Positions 17,051 to 24,984 are shown, counted from the first letter of the stretch. The stretch is 64,000 nucleotides of DNA from Pseudomonadota bacterium (GCA_023451735.1 JAEXYH010000011.1:9889-73888); one strand, 5' to 3'. The notes: a model not told the origin generated them from the sequence alone. Numbers and translations are program-made.

Positions 17051-17082
17051 AACACCGCGCGAACACTCGCGCGATGTTTTTA
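17051..17082. terminator. Terminator between the FucU-like gene and ilvC
   Basis: A stem aacaccgcgcga/tcgcgcgatgtt (one mismatch, 4-nt loop) ends in TTTTT on the + strand, suited to stop the FucU transcript. The minus strand also has a short T-run, so it may serve the ilvC transcript too. Confidence 0.75.
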
Positions 17083-17102
17083 TCTCCTGGCAACAGAACC
17101 GG

Positions 17103-17143
17103 TTAGTCGACGGCCTTGTCGACCAGCTTGTTCTTGCCGATCC
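17103..17143 (-). pseudogene. Duplicated 3' tail of ilvC (41-bp remnant)
   Basis: These 41 bp match the last 41 bp of ilvC (17195-17235) at 39 positions and keep its frame and stop (IGKNKLVDKAVD then TAA; the intact gene ends AVN). Only 51 bp separate the copies. No further ilvC homology extends beyond the repeat, so this is a gene-end remnant downstream of the real stop, before the shared terminator. Confidence 0.85.
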
Positions 17144-17194
17144 CCCGCGTCGCCGCAGGCGCGCATCAAAAGATGCCCTGGATCGGAAAGCCGA

Positions 17195-18214
17195 TTAGTT
17201 GACAGCCTTGTCGACCAGCTTGTTCTTGCCGATCCAAGGCATCATGGCGCGCAGCTTGGTGCCGACTTCTTCGATCTGGTGGCTGTCGTTGTTGCGACGG
17301 ATACCCTTGAAGCGCGCGCCGCCGGCACGGTATTCCTGCATCCAGTCGGAGGTGAACTTGCCGGTCTGGATATCGGTCAGGACGCGCTTCATTTCAGCCT
17401 TGGTTTCCGCGGTTATGATGCGCGGACCGGTGACGTATTCGCCCCACTCTGCCGTGTTGGAGATCGAGTAGTTCATGTTGGCGATGCCGCCTTCATAGAT
17501 CAGGTCGACGATCAGCTTCACTTCGTGCAGGCATTCGAAATAGGCCATTTCCGGCGCATAACCACCTTCAACCAGCGTCTCGAAACCGGCGCGGATCAGT
17601 TCGACCAGACCGCCGCAGAGAACGACCTGTTCGCCGAAGAGGTCGGTTTCGCATTCTTCCTTGAACGTCGTCTCGATGATGCCCGAACGGCCGCCGCCGA
17701 CGCCGCAGGCGTAGGAGAGAGCCAGTTCAAGCGCATTGCCGGAAGCGTTCTGGTGGATTGCGACGAGGCAGGGAACGCCGCCGCCCTTCTGGTATTCGCC
17801 GCGAACCGTGTGGCCCGGGCCCTTCGGTGCGATCATGACGACGTCGATCGAGGCCTTCGGCTCGATCAGGCCGAAATGCACGTTGAGGCCGTGCGCGAAT
17901 GCGATGGTTGCACCGTCACGGATATTGCCGGCGATTTCGTCGCGGTAGATGTCGGCCTGCAATTCGTCCGGGGTCGCCATCATCATCAGGTCGGCCCAGG
18001 CGGCAGCTTCGGCAACCGTCATGACCTTGAAGCCATCGGCCTCGGCCTTCTTGGCGGTGGCGGATCCGGCTTTCAGGGCGATAGCCATGTTCTGCGCACC
18101 GGAATCCTTCAGGTTCAGCGCGTGTGCGCGACCCTGGGAACCGTAGCCGATGATGGCGACCTTCTTCGACTTGATCAGGTTGAGGTCGGCATCACGATCA
18201 TAATAAACGCGCAT
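17195..18214 (-). CDS. ilvC: Ketol-acid reductoisomerase (NADP+)
   Basis: A 339-residue class I (short) acetohydroxyacid isomeroreductase. It converts 2-acetolactate or 2-aceto-2-hydroxybutyrate to the dihydroxy acids of valine, leucine and isoleucine synthesis, using Mg2+ and NADPH. The Rossmann motif GYGSQGRAHALNLKDSG is at residues 24-40, followed by APKGPGHTVRGEYQKGGGVP, the metal-site KEECETDLFGEQVVLCGG, and EMAYFECLHEVKLIVDLIYE. The start MRVYYDRDADL is standard. It lies 41 bp downstream of a TetR gene on the same strand and probably shares its transcript. The last 41 bp are duplicated just downstream. Confidence 0.98.
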   Translation of the reverse strand: MRVYYDRDADLNLIKSKKVAIIGYGSQGRAHALNLKDSGAQNMAIALKAGSATAKKAEADGFKVMTVAEAAAWADLMMMATPDELQADIYRDEIAGNIRDGATIAFAHGLNVHFGLIEPKASIDVVMIAPKGPGHTVRGEYQKGGGVPCLVAIHQNASGNALELALSYACGVGGGRSGIIETTFKEECETDLFGEQVVLCGGLVELIRAGFETLVEGGYAPEMAYFECLHEVKLIVDLIYEGGIANMNYSISNTAEWGEYVTGPRIITAETKAEMKRVLTDIQTGKFTSDWMQEYRAGGARFKGIRRNNDSHQIEEVGTKLRAMMPWIGKNKLVDKAVN

Positions 18215-18255
18215 CTTAAATTCCTTCCCTATGCGAGTGTTGCTTCAGTTGTTGT

Positions 18256-18915
18256 TCATCGTCCTGCGGAAACGCGAAATGCGTCCGCGGCTTTCTGCTC
18301 CACGCCGTGAAGAACAAGGAAGGCTTCGACCGCCCTCTCCGCCTGGCGTGAATTATCCTTCAGCCCCGGCTCGCCGAGCAGCATGCGAACATGCAGATCG
18401 GAAACGACCAGGCCGTAAAATGTGTGGTAGGCGGCATCGGCATTCTCGAAGCGCAGCAGGCCGGCGCGCTTGCCGGCTTCCATCAGCGCCATGGCGCGAC
18501 GATCGATCTGCCTGCGGCCATGCTCCACCAGAAGCTTGCCGAGTTTCGAACCATCACGGCTCGTCTGGCCGATCGCCAGCCGATTGAGAGCCAGAGACAC
18601 GTCACCGCCCAGAACTTCCAGAAGGTCACGCCCGAACTGCTCGAGATTCTGCTTCAGAACCTGATCCGTCAGTTTTTCACCGGCGCGGTCGGCAGTTCGG
18701 ACCTTGCTCGCCTGATAGGCGATCATCGCAGCCAGAACACCGTCGCGATCGCCGAACCACTTGTAGAGACTCTCCTTGGAACAGCTTGCGGCACGGGCAA
18801 GTCCCGACGTCGTCAGCGCCTTGTCGCCACCCTCGACGAGAAGACGAAGTGCCTGCTCCAGAACCTCGTTCTGGCGTGGCGAAAATTGGGGCGTATCGGC
18901 GGTGTCGGCTCTCAC
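18256..18915 (-). CDS. TetR/AcrR family transcriptional regulator
   Basis: A 219-residue regulator starting at a GTG with GAGGAG 9 bp upstream. The N-terminal HTH spans about residues 12-60: RQNEVLEQALRLLVEGGDKA, then LTTSGLARAASCSKESLYKWF, the recognition-helix region with the typical K-x-x-LY-x-x-F. The C-terminal ligand domain includes DAAYHTFYGLVVSDL. A perfect palindrome GTACCGTACGGTAC sits 20 bp before the start, fitting autoregulation. It is directly upstream of ilvC on the same strand, so branched-chain amino acid synthesis may be coupled to its signal, but the ligand is unknown. Confidence 0.94.
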   Translation of the reverse strand: MRADTADTPQFSPRQNEVLEQALRLLVEGGDKALTTSGLARAASCSKESLYKWFGDRDGVLAAMIAYQASKVRTADRAGEKLTDQVLKQNLEQFGRDLLEVLGGDVSLALNRLAIGQTSRDGSKLGKLLVEHGRRQIDRRAMALMEAGKRAGLLRFENADAAYHTFYGLVVSDLHVRMLLGEPGLKDNSRQAERAVEAFLVLHGVEQKAADAFRVSAGR

Positions 18916-18934
18916 TTGCGGCTGCTCCTCTCAG

Positions 18935-18948
18935 GTACCGTACGGTAC
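18935..18948. promoter_or_regulatory. Palindromic operator, probably for the adjacent TetR regulator
   Basis: GTACCGTACGGTAC is an exact 14-bp palindrome 20 bp upstream of the TetR start codon, where a repressor would block its own promoter. The length and position are typical of TetR-family operators. Confidence 0.65.
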
Positions 18949-19029
18949 GGTTCTGGCGTATAAAGCAATTCTGCCTTCCGTCAAGCTCATACTTGCAAGC
19001 GACAGGAGGAATTTAGAGAAAGCGGAAAC

Positions 19030-19935
19030 TCATCCTAAGGCCGAAACTCTGACCGAATCCATGTCTCGCGCCGGTGACAGGCCGTAGAGGCGGCTGTATT
19101 CGCGGCTGAATTGCGACGGGCTCTGATATCCGACGCGATGACCGGCATTGCCGACATCGAGCCCTTCCACCAGCATCAGCCGCCGGGCCTCGTGAAGCCG
19201 CAACTGCTTCTGATACTGAACCGGGGTCATAGCCGTAATAGCCTTGAAATGGTGGTGGAAGGACGAGACGCTCATGCCGACATGCTCTGCCAGTTCCTCG
19301 ATCCTGAGCGATCCAGCAAAGTTTTCCTTCAGCCAGGCGATGGCGCGCGCCACCCGATTGCCGTGGCTGTCGGCAATGGCGATGTTGATCAATTGCGCGC
19401 CTGCTGGTCCGGTCAGGATGCGGTAGAGGATTTCCTGTTCGATCAACGGCGCCAGCGATGCAATGTCCTCGGGACGATCGAGCAAGCGCATGAGGCGAAC
19501 GGAAGCGTCCAGGAGTTCGGGCGTGGCACCATTTACAACGATTCCGCGCTGGGCCTTGACTGGTCCCACCGGCTTGGAGAGCCCGCTTTTCCCCATCAGA
19601 TCGAGCACCTTGTCACTGCTGATGGCGACCGTGATACAGAAATGCGGAACCTCGGGACTAGCCTCGACAACCCGCCACGCGACGGGAAGATCGAGTGAGG
19701 TCAGGAGATAATCGCCTGCCCCGTAATTGATCGTGTCGCTGCCGAGTTGAACACATTTTGCGCCCTGGATGACCATGGCGAAACACGGACGATAACTTCC
19801 ATGACATGGGGCGCTCGGTGACGTCCGCCGACTGATCCCCAGTCCTTCGATCACCGTCGCGCCATCGCCCTCGCCTTTCGCATAGCGCGCCGCGATGGAG
19901 ACAATCTCCTGATAGGGATTGAAAGGGAGAGTCAT
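19030..19935 (-). CDS. AraC family transcriptional regulator
   Basis: A 301-residue regulator with an N-terminal AraC_N-type cupin domain (about residues 15-165: YRPCFAMVIQGAKCVQLGSD, YGAGDYLLTSLDLPV) and a C-terminal double HTH (about residues 195-295: IEELAEHVGMSVSSFHHHFK, then AMTPVQYQKQLRLHEARRLM, and GYQSPSQFSREYSRLYG). It starts at the ATG of MTLPFNPYQEI. It is divergent from the zinc alcohol dehydrogenase across 189 bp that hold a 12-bp direct repeat, an arrangement typical of an AraC activator and its aldehyde or alcohol-responsive target. The inducer is unknown. Confidence 0.95.
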   Translation of the reverse strand: MTLPFNPYQEIVSIAARYAKGEGDGATVIEGLGISRRTSPSAPCHGSYRPCFAMVIQGAKCVQLGSDTINYGAGDYLLTSLDLPVAWRVVEASPEVPHFCITVAISSDKVLDLMGKSGLSKPVGPVKAQRGIVVNGATPELLDASVRLMRLLDRPEDIASLAPLIEQEILYRILTGPAGAQLINIAIADSHGNRVARAIAWLKENFAGSLRIEELAEHVGMSVSSFHHHFKAITAMTPVQYQKQLRLHEARRLMLVEGLDVGNAGHRVGYQSPSQFSREYSRLYGLSPARDMDSVRVSALG

Positions 19936-20017
19936 TGAGCCATTTCTCCGAAGCAGGCACTGAACGTTTCTACTCTATAATGCGTGACACGCTTCGCAAC
20001 GAGAGGTGAGCTACAAA

Positions 20018-20050
20018 CTTGCAGGATCGTGCAAGAAGCTTGGAGGATCG
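20018..20050 (+). promoter_or_regulatory. Direct repeats, candidate AraC activator sites for the dehydrogenase
   Basis: CTTGCAGGATCG (20018-20029) recurs as CTTGGAGGATCG (20039-20050), one mismatch, spaced 21 bp or two helical turns. The first copy also belongs to the palindrome CTTGCAGGATCGTGCAAG (20018-20035). Paired direct repeats in one helical face are the usual layout of AraC binding. They end 74 bp before the dehydrogenase start. Confidence 0.6.
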
Positions 20051-20124
20051 ATCTAACGCTTGCCCGGCCCGATGACGCATAGTCCGGCCGTTGATTTTCA
20101 CCGCATGAATGAATGGAGTTCTCC

Positions 20125-21174
20125 ATGCCCATCGCAAGAGGCTATGCTGCGACCGACGCGTCCAGCCCATTGACACCCTTCACCTTCGAGCGCCGCGAAC
20201 CGAATGATGACGACGTCGTCATCGACATCAAGTTTGCCGGCATCTGCCACTCGGACATCCACACCGTTCGCAACGAATGGAAGAACGCTGTCTACCCGAT
20301 CGTACCGGGTCACGAGATCGCCGGCATCGTCAAGGCCGTCGGCTCTAAGGTCACCAGGTTCAAGGTCGGCGACCATGTCGGCGTCGGTTGCTTCGTCGAC
20401 AGCTGCGTCGGCTGCGCCACGCGCGACCTCGACAACGAACATTACCTGCCGGGTCTGGTCCAGACCTATAACGACGTCGACACGCTGAATGGCAATGCTC
20501 CCACCCACGGCGGCTATTCCGACTCGATCGTCGTCAAGGAAGGGTATGTCCTGTCGATCCCCGACAGCCTGCCGCTCGACGCATCCGCCCCGCTTCTCTG
20601 CGCCGGCATTACACTTTATTCGCCGCTGCGCCGCTGGGGTGCTGGCCCGGGCAAGAAGGTCGCAATCGTCGGCATGGGCGGTCTCGGCCATATGGGCGTC
20701 AAGCTCGGCGCCGCCATGGGCGCCGATGTCACCGTGCTCAGCCAGTCGCTGTCCAAGAAGGACGACGGCCTGAAGCTCGGCGCAAAGGACTATTACGCCA
20801 CAAGCGATGCCGAAACCTTCAAGAAGCTCGCAGGTTACTTCGACCTGATCATCTGCACCGTATCGGCTGAAATCGACTGGAACGCCTATCTTGGCCTCTT
20901 GAAGCCGAAGGGCAGCATGGTCGTCGTCGGCGCCCCGGAAAACCCGATCCCGGTCCACGCATTCTCGCTGATCTTCGGCGCCAAGGAACTTTCCGGTTCT
21001 ATGATCGGCTCGATCAAGGAAACCCAGGAAATGCTGGATTTCTGCGGCGAGAAAGGCATCGTTTCGGAAATCGAGAAGATCAATATCCAGCAGGTTAACG
21101 AAGCCTATGAACGCGTCCTGAAGAGCGACGTCCGTTACCGCTTCGTCATCGATATGGCTTCAATCGACGCCTGA
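20125..21174 (+). CDS. NAD(P)-dependent zinc alcohol dehydrogenase, cinnamyl/YahK-like, incomplete structural zinc site
   Basis: A 349-residue MDR-family alcohol/aldehyde reductase. The start is the ATG of MPIARGYAATD, 6 bp after TGGAG; an ATG 12 bp earlier is less well placed. Catalytic zinc ligands are present (Cys41 in GICHSD, His63 in PGHEIAG, a Cys in LLCAGIT). The cofactor loop reads GMGGLGHMGVKLG. The structural zinc loop, CxxCxxC-x7-C in relatives, reads Cys94, Cys97, Arg100 and Leu108, so two of four ligands are lost. It is divergent from an AraC regulator and probably induced by aldehydes or alcohols. The substrate is not defined. Confidence 0.93.
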   Translation: MPIARGYAATDASSPLTPFTFERREPNDDDVVIDIKFAGICHSDIHTVRNEWKNAVYPIVPGHEIAGIVKAVGSKVTRFKVGDHVGVGCFVDSCVGCATRDLDNEHYLPGLVQTYNDVDTLNGNAPTHGGYSDSIVVKEGYVLSIPDSLPLDASAPLLCAGITLYSPLRRWGAGPGKKVAIVGMGGLGHMGVKLGAAMGADVTVLSQSLSKKDDGLKLGAKDYYATSDAETFKKLAGYFDLIICTVSAEIDWNAYLGLLKPKGSMVVVGAPENPIPVHAFSLIFGAKELSGSMIGSIKETQEMLDFCGEKGIVSEIEKINIQQVNEAYERVLKSDVRYRFVIDMASIDA

Positions 21175-21184
21175 TCTGGCAACA

Positions 21185-21790
21185 TCAATCGGGGTGGCGC
21201 AAACGGGCCGCCCCGACCAATTCTGCGAATATATCCTCAACCGCTTCCGGATCGGCGACATCAACGATCCGCAGGCCGTGTTCTATGGCGGCCCTGTGAA
21301 TTTCCGTATTGTCGCGCAACGAGCGTTCGATGAACTTGTCGACCAAGGCGCGTGTTATTCCATCGGCCCGGCAGTATCCCGCTTCGCCCCGCATCTTTTC
21401 GCGCAGGAAGTCGGCGTCCGCGTAAAGGCAAATTCCAGTCACGACATCGGAAAGCAGAGGAGCAATCGATTCTGGCCGGAGCGCTGATCCCTCAAGCAAC
21501 AACGTTTTCTGCACCGCAGCCCGGCCCGTAATCAAAGGTTTGAGGATCGGCCACATGTTGTCGTGATGCACTCTCAGGAACCAGTAGATCGTTTCTGGCT
21601 CAAGGCGCTCATAAAACTCGGCCACGGAAGGCCGGACAGTTGGCCACGGCCTGCCCGGATGTCGCCCGAGACCATCTGTTGAGATCGTCTCCCAGCCAAG
21701 CGCTTCCGAAAGCCGCCTCGCCAGCGTTGTCTTGCCGACATGAGAGCTACCAGCAATCAGAATGACCAAAAGACCTTGAACTCTTTTCAT
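21185..21790 (-). CDS. P-loop NTPase, small-molecule kinase-like
   Basis: A 201-residue protein starting at the ATG of MKRVQGLLVILI; the track-length frame begins with a TTG 6 bp earlier. Walker A is AGSSHVGKTTLARRL at residues ~13-27, and WETISTDGLGRHPGRPW resembles the substrate lid of adenylate- or shikimate-type kinases; FLREKMRGEAGYCRADG may form the LID arginines. The fold suggests ATP-dependent phosphorylation of a small molecule, but I cannot name it. It lies 17 bp upstream of no partner on its own strand except the HxlR gene (18 bp further upstream), and it converges with the dehydrogenase. Stop regions form a GC-rich hairpin at 21189-21217. Confidence 0.78.
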   Translation of the reverse strand: MKRVQGLLVILIAGSSHVGKTTLARRLSEALGWETISTDGLGRHPGRPWPTVRPSVAEFYERLEPETIYWFLRVHHDNMWPILKPLITGRAAVQKTLLLEGSALRPESIAPLLSDVVTGICLYADADFLREKMRGEAGYCRADGITRALVDKFIERSLRDNTEIHRAAIEHGLRIVDVADPEAVEDIFAELVGAARLRHPD

Positions 21791-21807
21791 CCTCAAAGTG
21801 CCTATAC

Positions 21808-22215
21808 TCAGGCAAGTTCGCTCGCGTCGAATTTCACCCGCGCAGCCTTCACGGCAGCGTGATTATCTCCTGCCCAGGCCAGCACCTTCGACAAGGGCTC
21901 GAACAACGAATGGCCAAGCTCGGTCATGCTGTATTCGACACTCGGCGGTTTGGTTGGAAATACCTGACGATCGATATAGCCGTCGCGCTGCAGATCACGC
22001 AAAGTCTGGGTAAGCATCCGTTGCGAAATATCCGGCACCAGACGACGCAACTCCCCGAACCGGTAGGGGCGCTGTGCCAAAGCCTCGAGAAGAAGCGTCG
22101 ACCACTTGCCGGCGATCTGGTTCATCACGTCACGCACCGGGCAGTTGCCCGCATCCCAGGTGGACATGTCACACGGTTCGCCTGCAAGCGTGGTAATGTG
22201 TGCTCTGTTGTCCAT
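21808..22215 (-). CDS. HxlR family transcriptional regulator
   Basis: A 135-residue winged-helix regulator. The start is the ATG of MDNRAHITTLAGEPC; the 63-bp upstream extension is unlikely. The HxlR core is clear: NCPVRDVMNQIAGKWSTLLL, EALAQRPYRFGELRRLVPDI, SQRMLTQTLRDLQRDGYIDR, VEYSMTELGHSL. The cysteine in GNCPVRD is the position used by redox- or aldehyde-sensing HxlR members. It is divergent from a quinone-reductase gene, the same pairing as E. coli ytfH/qorB, so it probably represses that gene in response to electrophile or quinone stress. Inference rests on orientation and family. Confidence 0.93.
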   Translation of the reverse strand: MDNRAHITTLAGEPCDMSTWDAGNCPVRDVMNQIAGKWSTLLLEALAQRPYRFGELRRLVPDISQRMLTQTLRDLQRDGYIDRQVFPTKPPSVEYSMTELGHSLFEPLSKVLAWAGDNHAAVKAARVKFDASELA

Positions 22216-22286
22216 GGTGGTGGTTCCCTTTTGGTAACGATCTCCCCGAAATGTGCCTCCTTTACAGGGAAGCGTCAATTCCTATT

Positions 22287-22310
22287 CTAGTGCTAGTCTC
22301 TTTTCGAGAC
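22287..22310. promoter_or_regulatory. Paired palindromes in the HxlR/quinone-reductase control region
   Basis: CTAGTGCTAG (22287-22296) runs straight into gtctc-ttttc-gagac (22296-22310). HxlR proteins bind short palindromes of this size, and the site is 48 bp from the reductase start and 72 bp from the regulator start. Assignment is by position. Confidence 0.5.
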
Positions 22311-22357
22311 CAACAATCATGCCACGCTGATCCAGCGCTATCGCAAGAGGAAACGAC

Positions 22358-23248
22358 ATGACCAAACTTCTCGTCACCGGCGCCGCCGGCCAGCTCGGCC
22401 GCGCAGTCCTCCATCACCTTCTGGAGACATCGAGGGTTTCGCCAAGCGATATCGTCGCCGCAAGCCGCGACACGTCAAAGCTTGCCGATCTTGCTGCCAA
22501 AGGTGTCGAAACCCGCAAGGCCGATTTCACCGACGAGGCAGGTCTCGCCGCAGCTTTTGCCGGCGTCGATCGCGTCCTGATCATCTCGACGGACGATCTC
22601 GCCACCCCGGGCGGCCGCCTGAAACAGCACAAAACAGCTGTGGCCGCTGCCGTAAAGGCCGGCGTCAAGCACATCCTCTACACGTCCATGCCGAACCCGG
22701 ACAAATCGCTGGTCAGCTTCGCGCCCGATCACCTCGGCACCGAAGAAGCCATCAAGGCGACGGGCATCCCCTACACGATCCTGCGCAATGCCTGGTATGA
22801 CGACAATTATCTGATGTCGATGCCGCATAATCTGCAGACCGGCACGTGGTACACGGCCTATGGCGAAGGCAAGGTATCCAATATCAGCCGCGACGATTGC
22901 GCCCGCGCAGCCGCCGCAGCTCTGGCCAATCCGCCTGCCGGCAGCGCCACCCTCACATTGACCGGTTCTGAAAGCCTGAATGCCGAAGAGATTGCAGCAC
23001 TTGTATCCAAGACGACCGGCAAGCCGCTCCACGTCGTGCATGTCACCGACGAACAGCTGGCGGACGGCCTGACGTCAGCCGGTCTTCCGGACTTTCTGGT
23101 CAGGATGCTGGTATCGGCAGATGCCAATATCCGCGCCGGCAATTTCGATCTGGTGACCAGCGATTTCGAAACGCTGACCGGCAGCAAGCCGCAGCTTCTT
23201 TCAACCTATCTCGAAGACAGCAAGGCCGCGCTTCTCGGCACGCATTGA
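22358..23248 (+). CDS. NmrA-like NAD(P)H:quinone oxidoreductase (QorB/YtfG-like)
   Basis: A 296-residue extended SDR/NmrA-type protein. The N-terminal Rossmann motif is TGAAGQLGRAVLHHLLET at residues ~6-23, followed by KADFTDEAGLAAAFAGVDRV, LIISTDDL, and HILYTSMPNPDKS and GIPYTILRNAWYDDNYL in the active-site region; the usual YxxxK pair of classical SDRs is absent, as in this subgroup. Relatives such as QorB reduce quinones with NAD(P)H. It is divergent from an HxlR regulator and likely under its control. It converges with the signalling pair downstream, with a hairpin between. Confidence 0.93.
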   Translation: MTKLLVTGAAGQLGRAVLHHLLETSRVSPSDIVAASRDTSKLADLAAKGVETRKADFTDEAGLAAAFAGVDRVLIISTDDLATPGGRLKQHKTAVAAAVKAGVKHILYTSMPNPDKSLVSFAPDHLGTEEAIKATGIPYTILRNAWYDDNYLMSMPHNLQTGTWYTAYGEGKVSNISRDDCARAAAAALANPPAGSATLTLTGSESLNAEEIAALVSKTTGKPLHVVHVTDEQLADGLTSAGLPDFLVRMLVSADANIRAGNFDLVTSDFETLTGSKPQLLSTYLEDSKAALLGTH

Positions 23249-23267
23249 ACCGATATGAAAAATGGCG

Positions 23268-23300
23268 ATGCCCGCAGAAACGATCGGCTTCTGCGGGCAT
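23268..23300. terminator. Hairpin between convergent genes
   Basis: Perfect 12-bp stem atgcccgcagaa/ttctgcgggcat with a 9-nt loop, 20 bp after the quinone reductase stop. No clear T-run; probable shared terminator. Confidence 0.6.
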
Positions 23301-23319
23301 TGTAGCAGTTCCAGTCTGT

Positions 23320-23925
23320 TCAGTGGGCCGCGGTTGCAAATGTGTGGTCGGAAATGACCTGATTGCGGCCGGACATCTTGGCCATGAACAGAAACTGCTC
23401 CGCCGCATTGAGGTAGTTGTCGAACGTCTCGCGCCCGTGGATTTCCGCAACACCGATAGAGACGGTGATATTGATCATCTCGCCCTTCCACCCGATCGGG
23501 CATGACGCGAGTTGCTGCCTCAGGCGGTCGAGTGTCTCTGTCGCCATGGCGACATCCATGCCGACGAGCAACAGCCCGAACTGGTCCTGACCGAGATGCG
23601 CAACGCAGACGTACAAGTCTGCCGAGAACTGGAGAAGATTGGCGCCGAATTCCAGGAGCACATGATCGGCGCAACTGGCTCCATGCATGTCGGAAATCCG
23701 AAAAATTCGGTCTATGTCGATAATCGCGACGGAGCATGCCAGCTCCCCCGCGATGCAGTCCGAGACAATCGGCTCTCCCAGCCGATAGAAATCGGCGATG
23801 GACAACACGCTGCAGCCAGACATGTCGTTCGTCTCCGTCCCGACTGCAGTCAAACTCGTCGCGATCTGATCGCGATAGCTATGCAGGTCCGAGTGCTGGC
23901 GTTTCTGACTGACAATGTATGGCAT
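23320..23925 (-). CDS. Degenerate GGDEF domain protein
   Basis: A 201-residue protein that is almost only a GGDEF domain (about residues 60-195). IIDIDRIFRISDMHG matches the metal-binding start of the fold, TVSIGVAEIHGRETF and AAEQFLFMAKMSGRNQV match its end, but the signature reads GQDQF (residues 112-116) in place of GGDEF, losing the second glycine and the catalytic acidic residue. It should not make c-di-GMP; it may bind a nucleotide or a partner. It starts 19 bp after the REC-REC gene on the same strand, and the two read like the halves of a REC-REC-GGDEF regulator. Confidence 0.82.
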   Translation of the reverse strand: MPYIVSQKRQHSDLHSYRDQIATSLTAVGTETNDMSGCSVLSIADFYRLGEPIVSDCIAGELACSVAIIDIDRIFRISDMHGASCADHVLLEFGANLLQFSADLYVCVAHLGQDQFGLLLVGMDVAMATETLDRLRQQLASCPIGWKGEMINITVSIGVAEIHGRETFDNYLNAAEQFLFMAKMSGRNQVISDHTFATAAH

Positions 23926-23944
23926 GCGGCACCTGTATCAGCGA

Positions 23945-24793
23945 TTAAGCGACGTTCTTGACATCGCCGACGCTTTGAACCGACCGCATGGAGCGGATTT
24001 GCAGCAGCGTATCGAGGTTCTGGTTGACGCGGCAATAGAACTCTTCATCGATGAAAGGCCGCAGCATGAAATCGTTGCCGCCAGCCTTCAGGAATCGGGC
24101 GGACAGGTGCCTGTCCGACGACGAAGACACGCCGATGATCCGAAGCTCGTGCGAACCGCGAACCGAGCGGATACGGCGGGTAAGCTCGAATCCGTCGATA
24201 TCCGGCATGTTGTAATCGGTGATCACCAGGCCGATATCGCTGTTCTTCTTGAGAATCTCGAGCGCCTTGGCGCCATTTTCGGCGGTACTGACACGGAAAT
24301 TATAGCGTTTCAGGCGGCTGGAAAGCAGCGCCCTCGCCGTCGGGCTGTCATCGACGATCAGCACGTGGTGGCGGTGATTGGTCAGGAACCGGCACACGGA
24401 TTCCGCCAGCATTTCCACTGCAAAGACATTGTCCTTGAGTATGTAGTCAACAATGTCCTTGGTCAGCAGCTTGTCACGCGTTTCCTGATGGAATGTACCG
24501 GTGAACACGATGGTCGGGATCGACAGGTCGATCAGGTATTCCAGCGCCTCGCCATTCTCCGCGCCCGGAAGATTGATATTGGAAATGGCGAGCGTGATCG
24601 GGTCCGTCGACCTGTCATAGGCAAGCTGCAGATCTTCGAAATTACGGCAGATCTCGACGTCGATATCGAACAGCTCCTTGAGCCGCATACCGATCATCGA
24701 TGTGAAGACATTGGAATCCTCGGCCAGAATAATGCGGGAATTGCCGAGCGTTTCACCGGAATACTGCATTCCGGAAATACCAAGGAATGTCAT
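23945..24793 (-). CDS. Response regulator with two receiver domains, first one degenerate
   Basis: A 282-residue protein of two tandem REC domains and no DNA-binding output. REC1 (about residues 19-135) has acidic residues E25-D26 but Asn72 where the phospho-accepting Asp should be (SNINLPG), with Lys120 retained. REC2 (about 144-265) has VLIVDDSPTARAL, phospho-acceptor Asp193 (VITDYNMPDIDG), while the conserved Lys is Arg (LRPF). So only REC2 can be phosphorylated. No histidine kinase is adjacent. The next gene on the strand is a degenerate GGDEF protein, suggesting the pair forms a non-catalytic signalling module. Confidence 0.9.
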   Translation of the reverse strand: MTFLGISGMQYSGETLGNSRIILAEDSNVFTSMIGMRLKELFDIDVEICRNFEDLQLAYDRSTDPITLAISNINLPGAENGEALEYLIDLSIPTIVFTGTFHQETRDKLLTKDIVDYILKDNVFAVEMLAESVCRFLTNHRHHVLIVDDSPTARALLSSRLKRYNFRVSTAENGAKALEILKKNSDIGLVITDYNMPDIDGFELTRRIRSVRGSHELRIIGVSSSSDRHLSARFLKAGGNDFMLRPFIDEEFYCRVNQNLDTLLQIRSMRSVQSVGDVKNVA

Positions 24794-24984
24794 TGTCGAC
24801 CCTTACAAATAAAATCATGCCCCTGAGCATGGTTCTATTTGGCGCGTTTTGCAGAACGGTTAACTCACCGGCTCAATTCAGAACAAATCGAGCCGGCCAC
24901 CCTTCTCTTCATCGTTTAGGTCAATGAATCACAGTGATATATGCTTAACGGATGCGAAATCCCGCATAAAGACATGTGTCATCT

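Noticed and set aside
23320..24793. Recent frameshift splitting one REC-REC-GGDEF gene
   Set aside because: There is a proper stop, a 19-bp gap and an ATG start between the parts, and the GGDEF site itself is degenerate, so it is an old split or separate gene, not a sequencing error.
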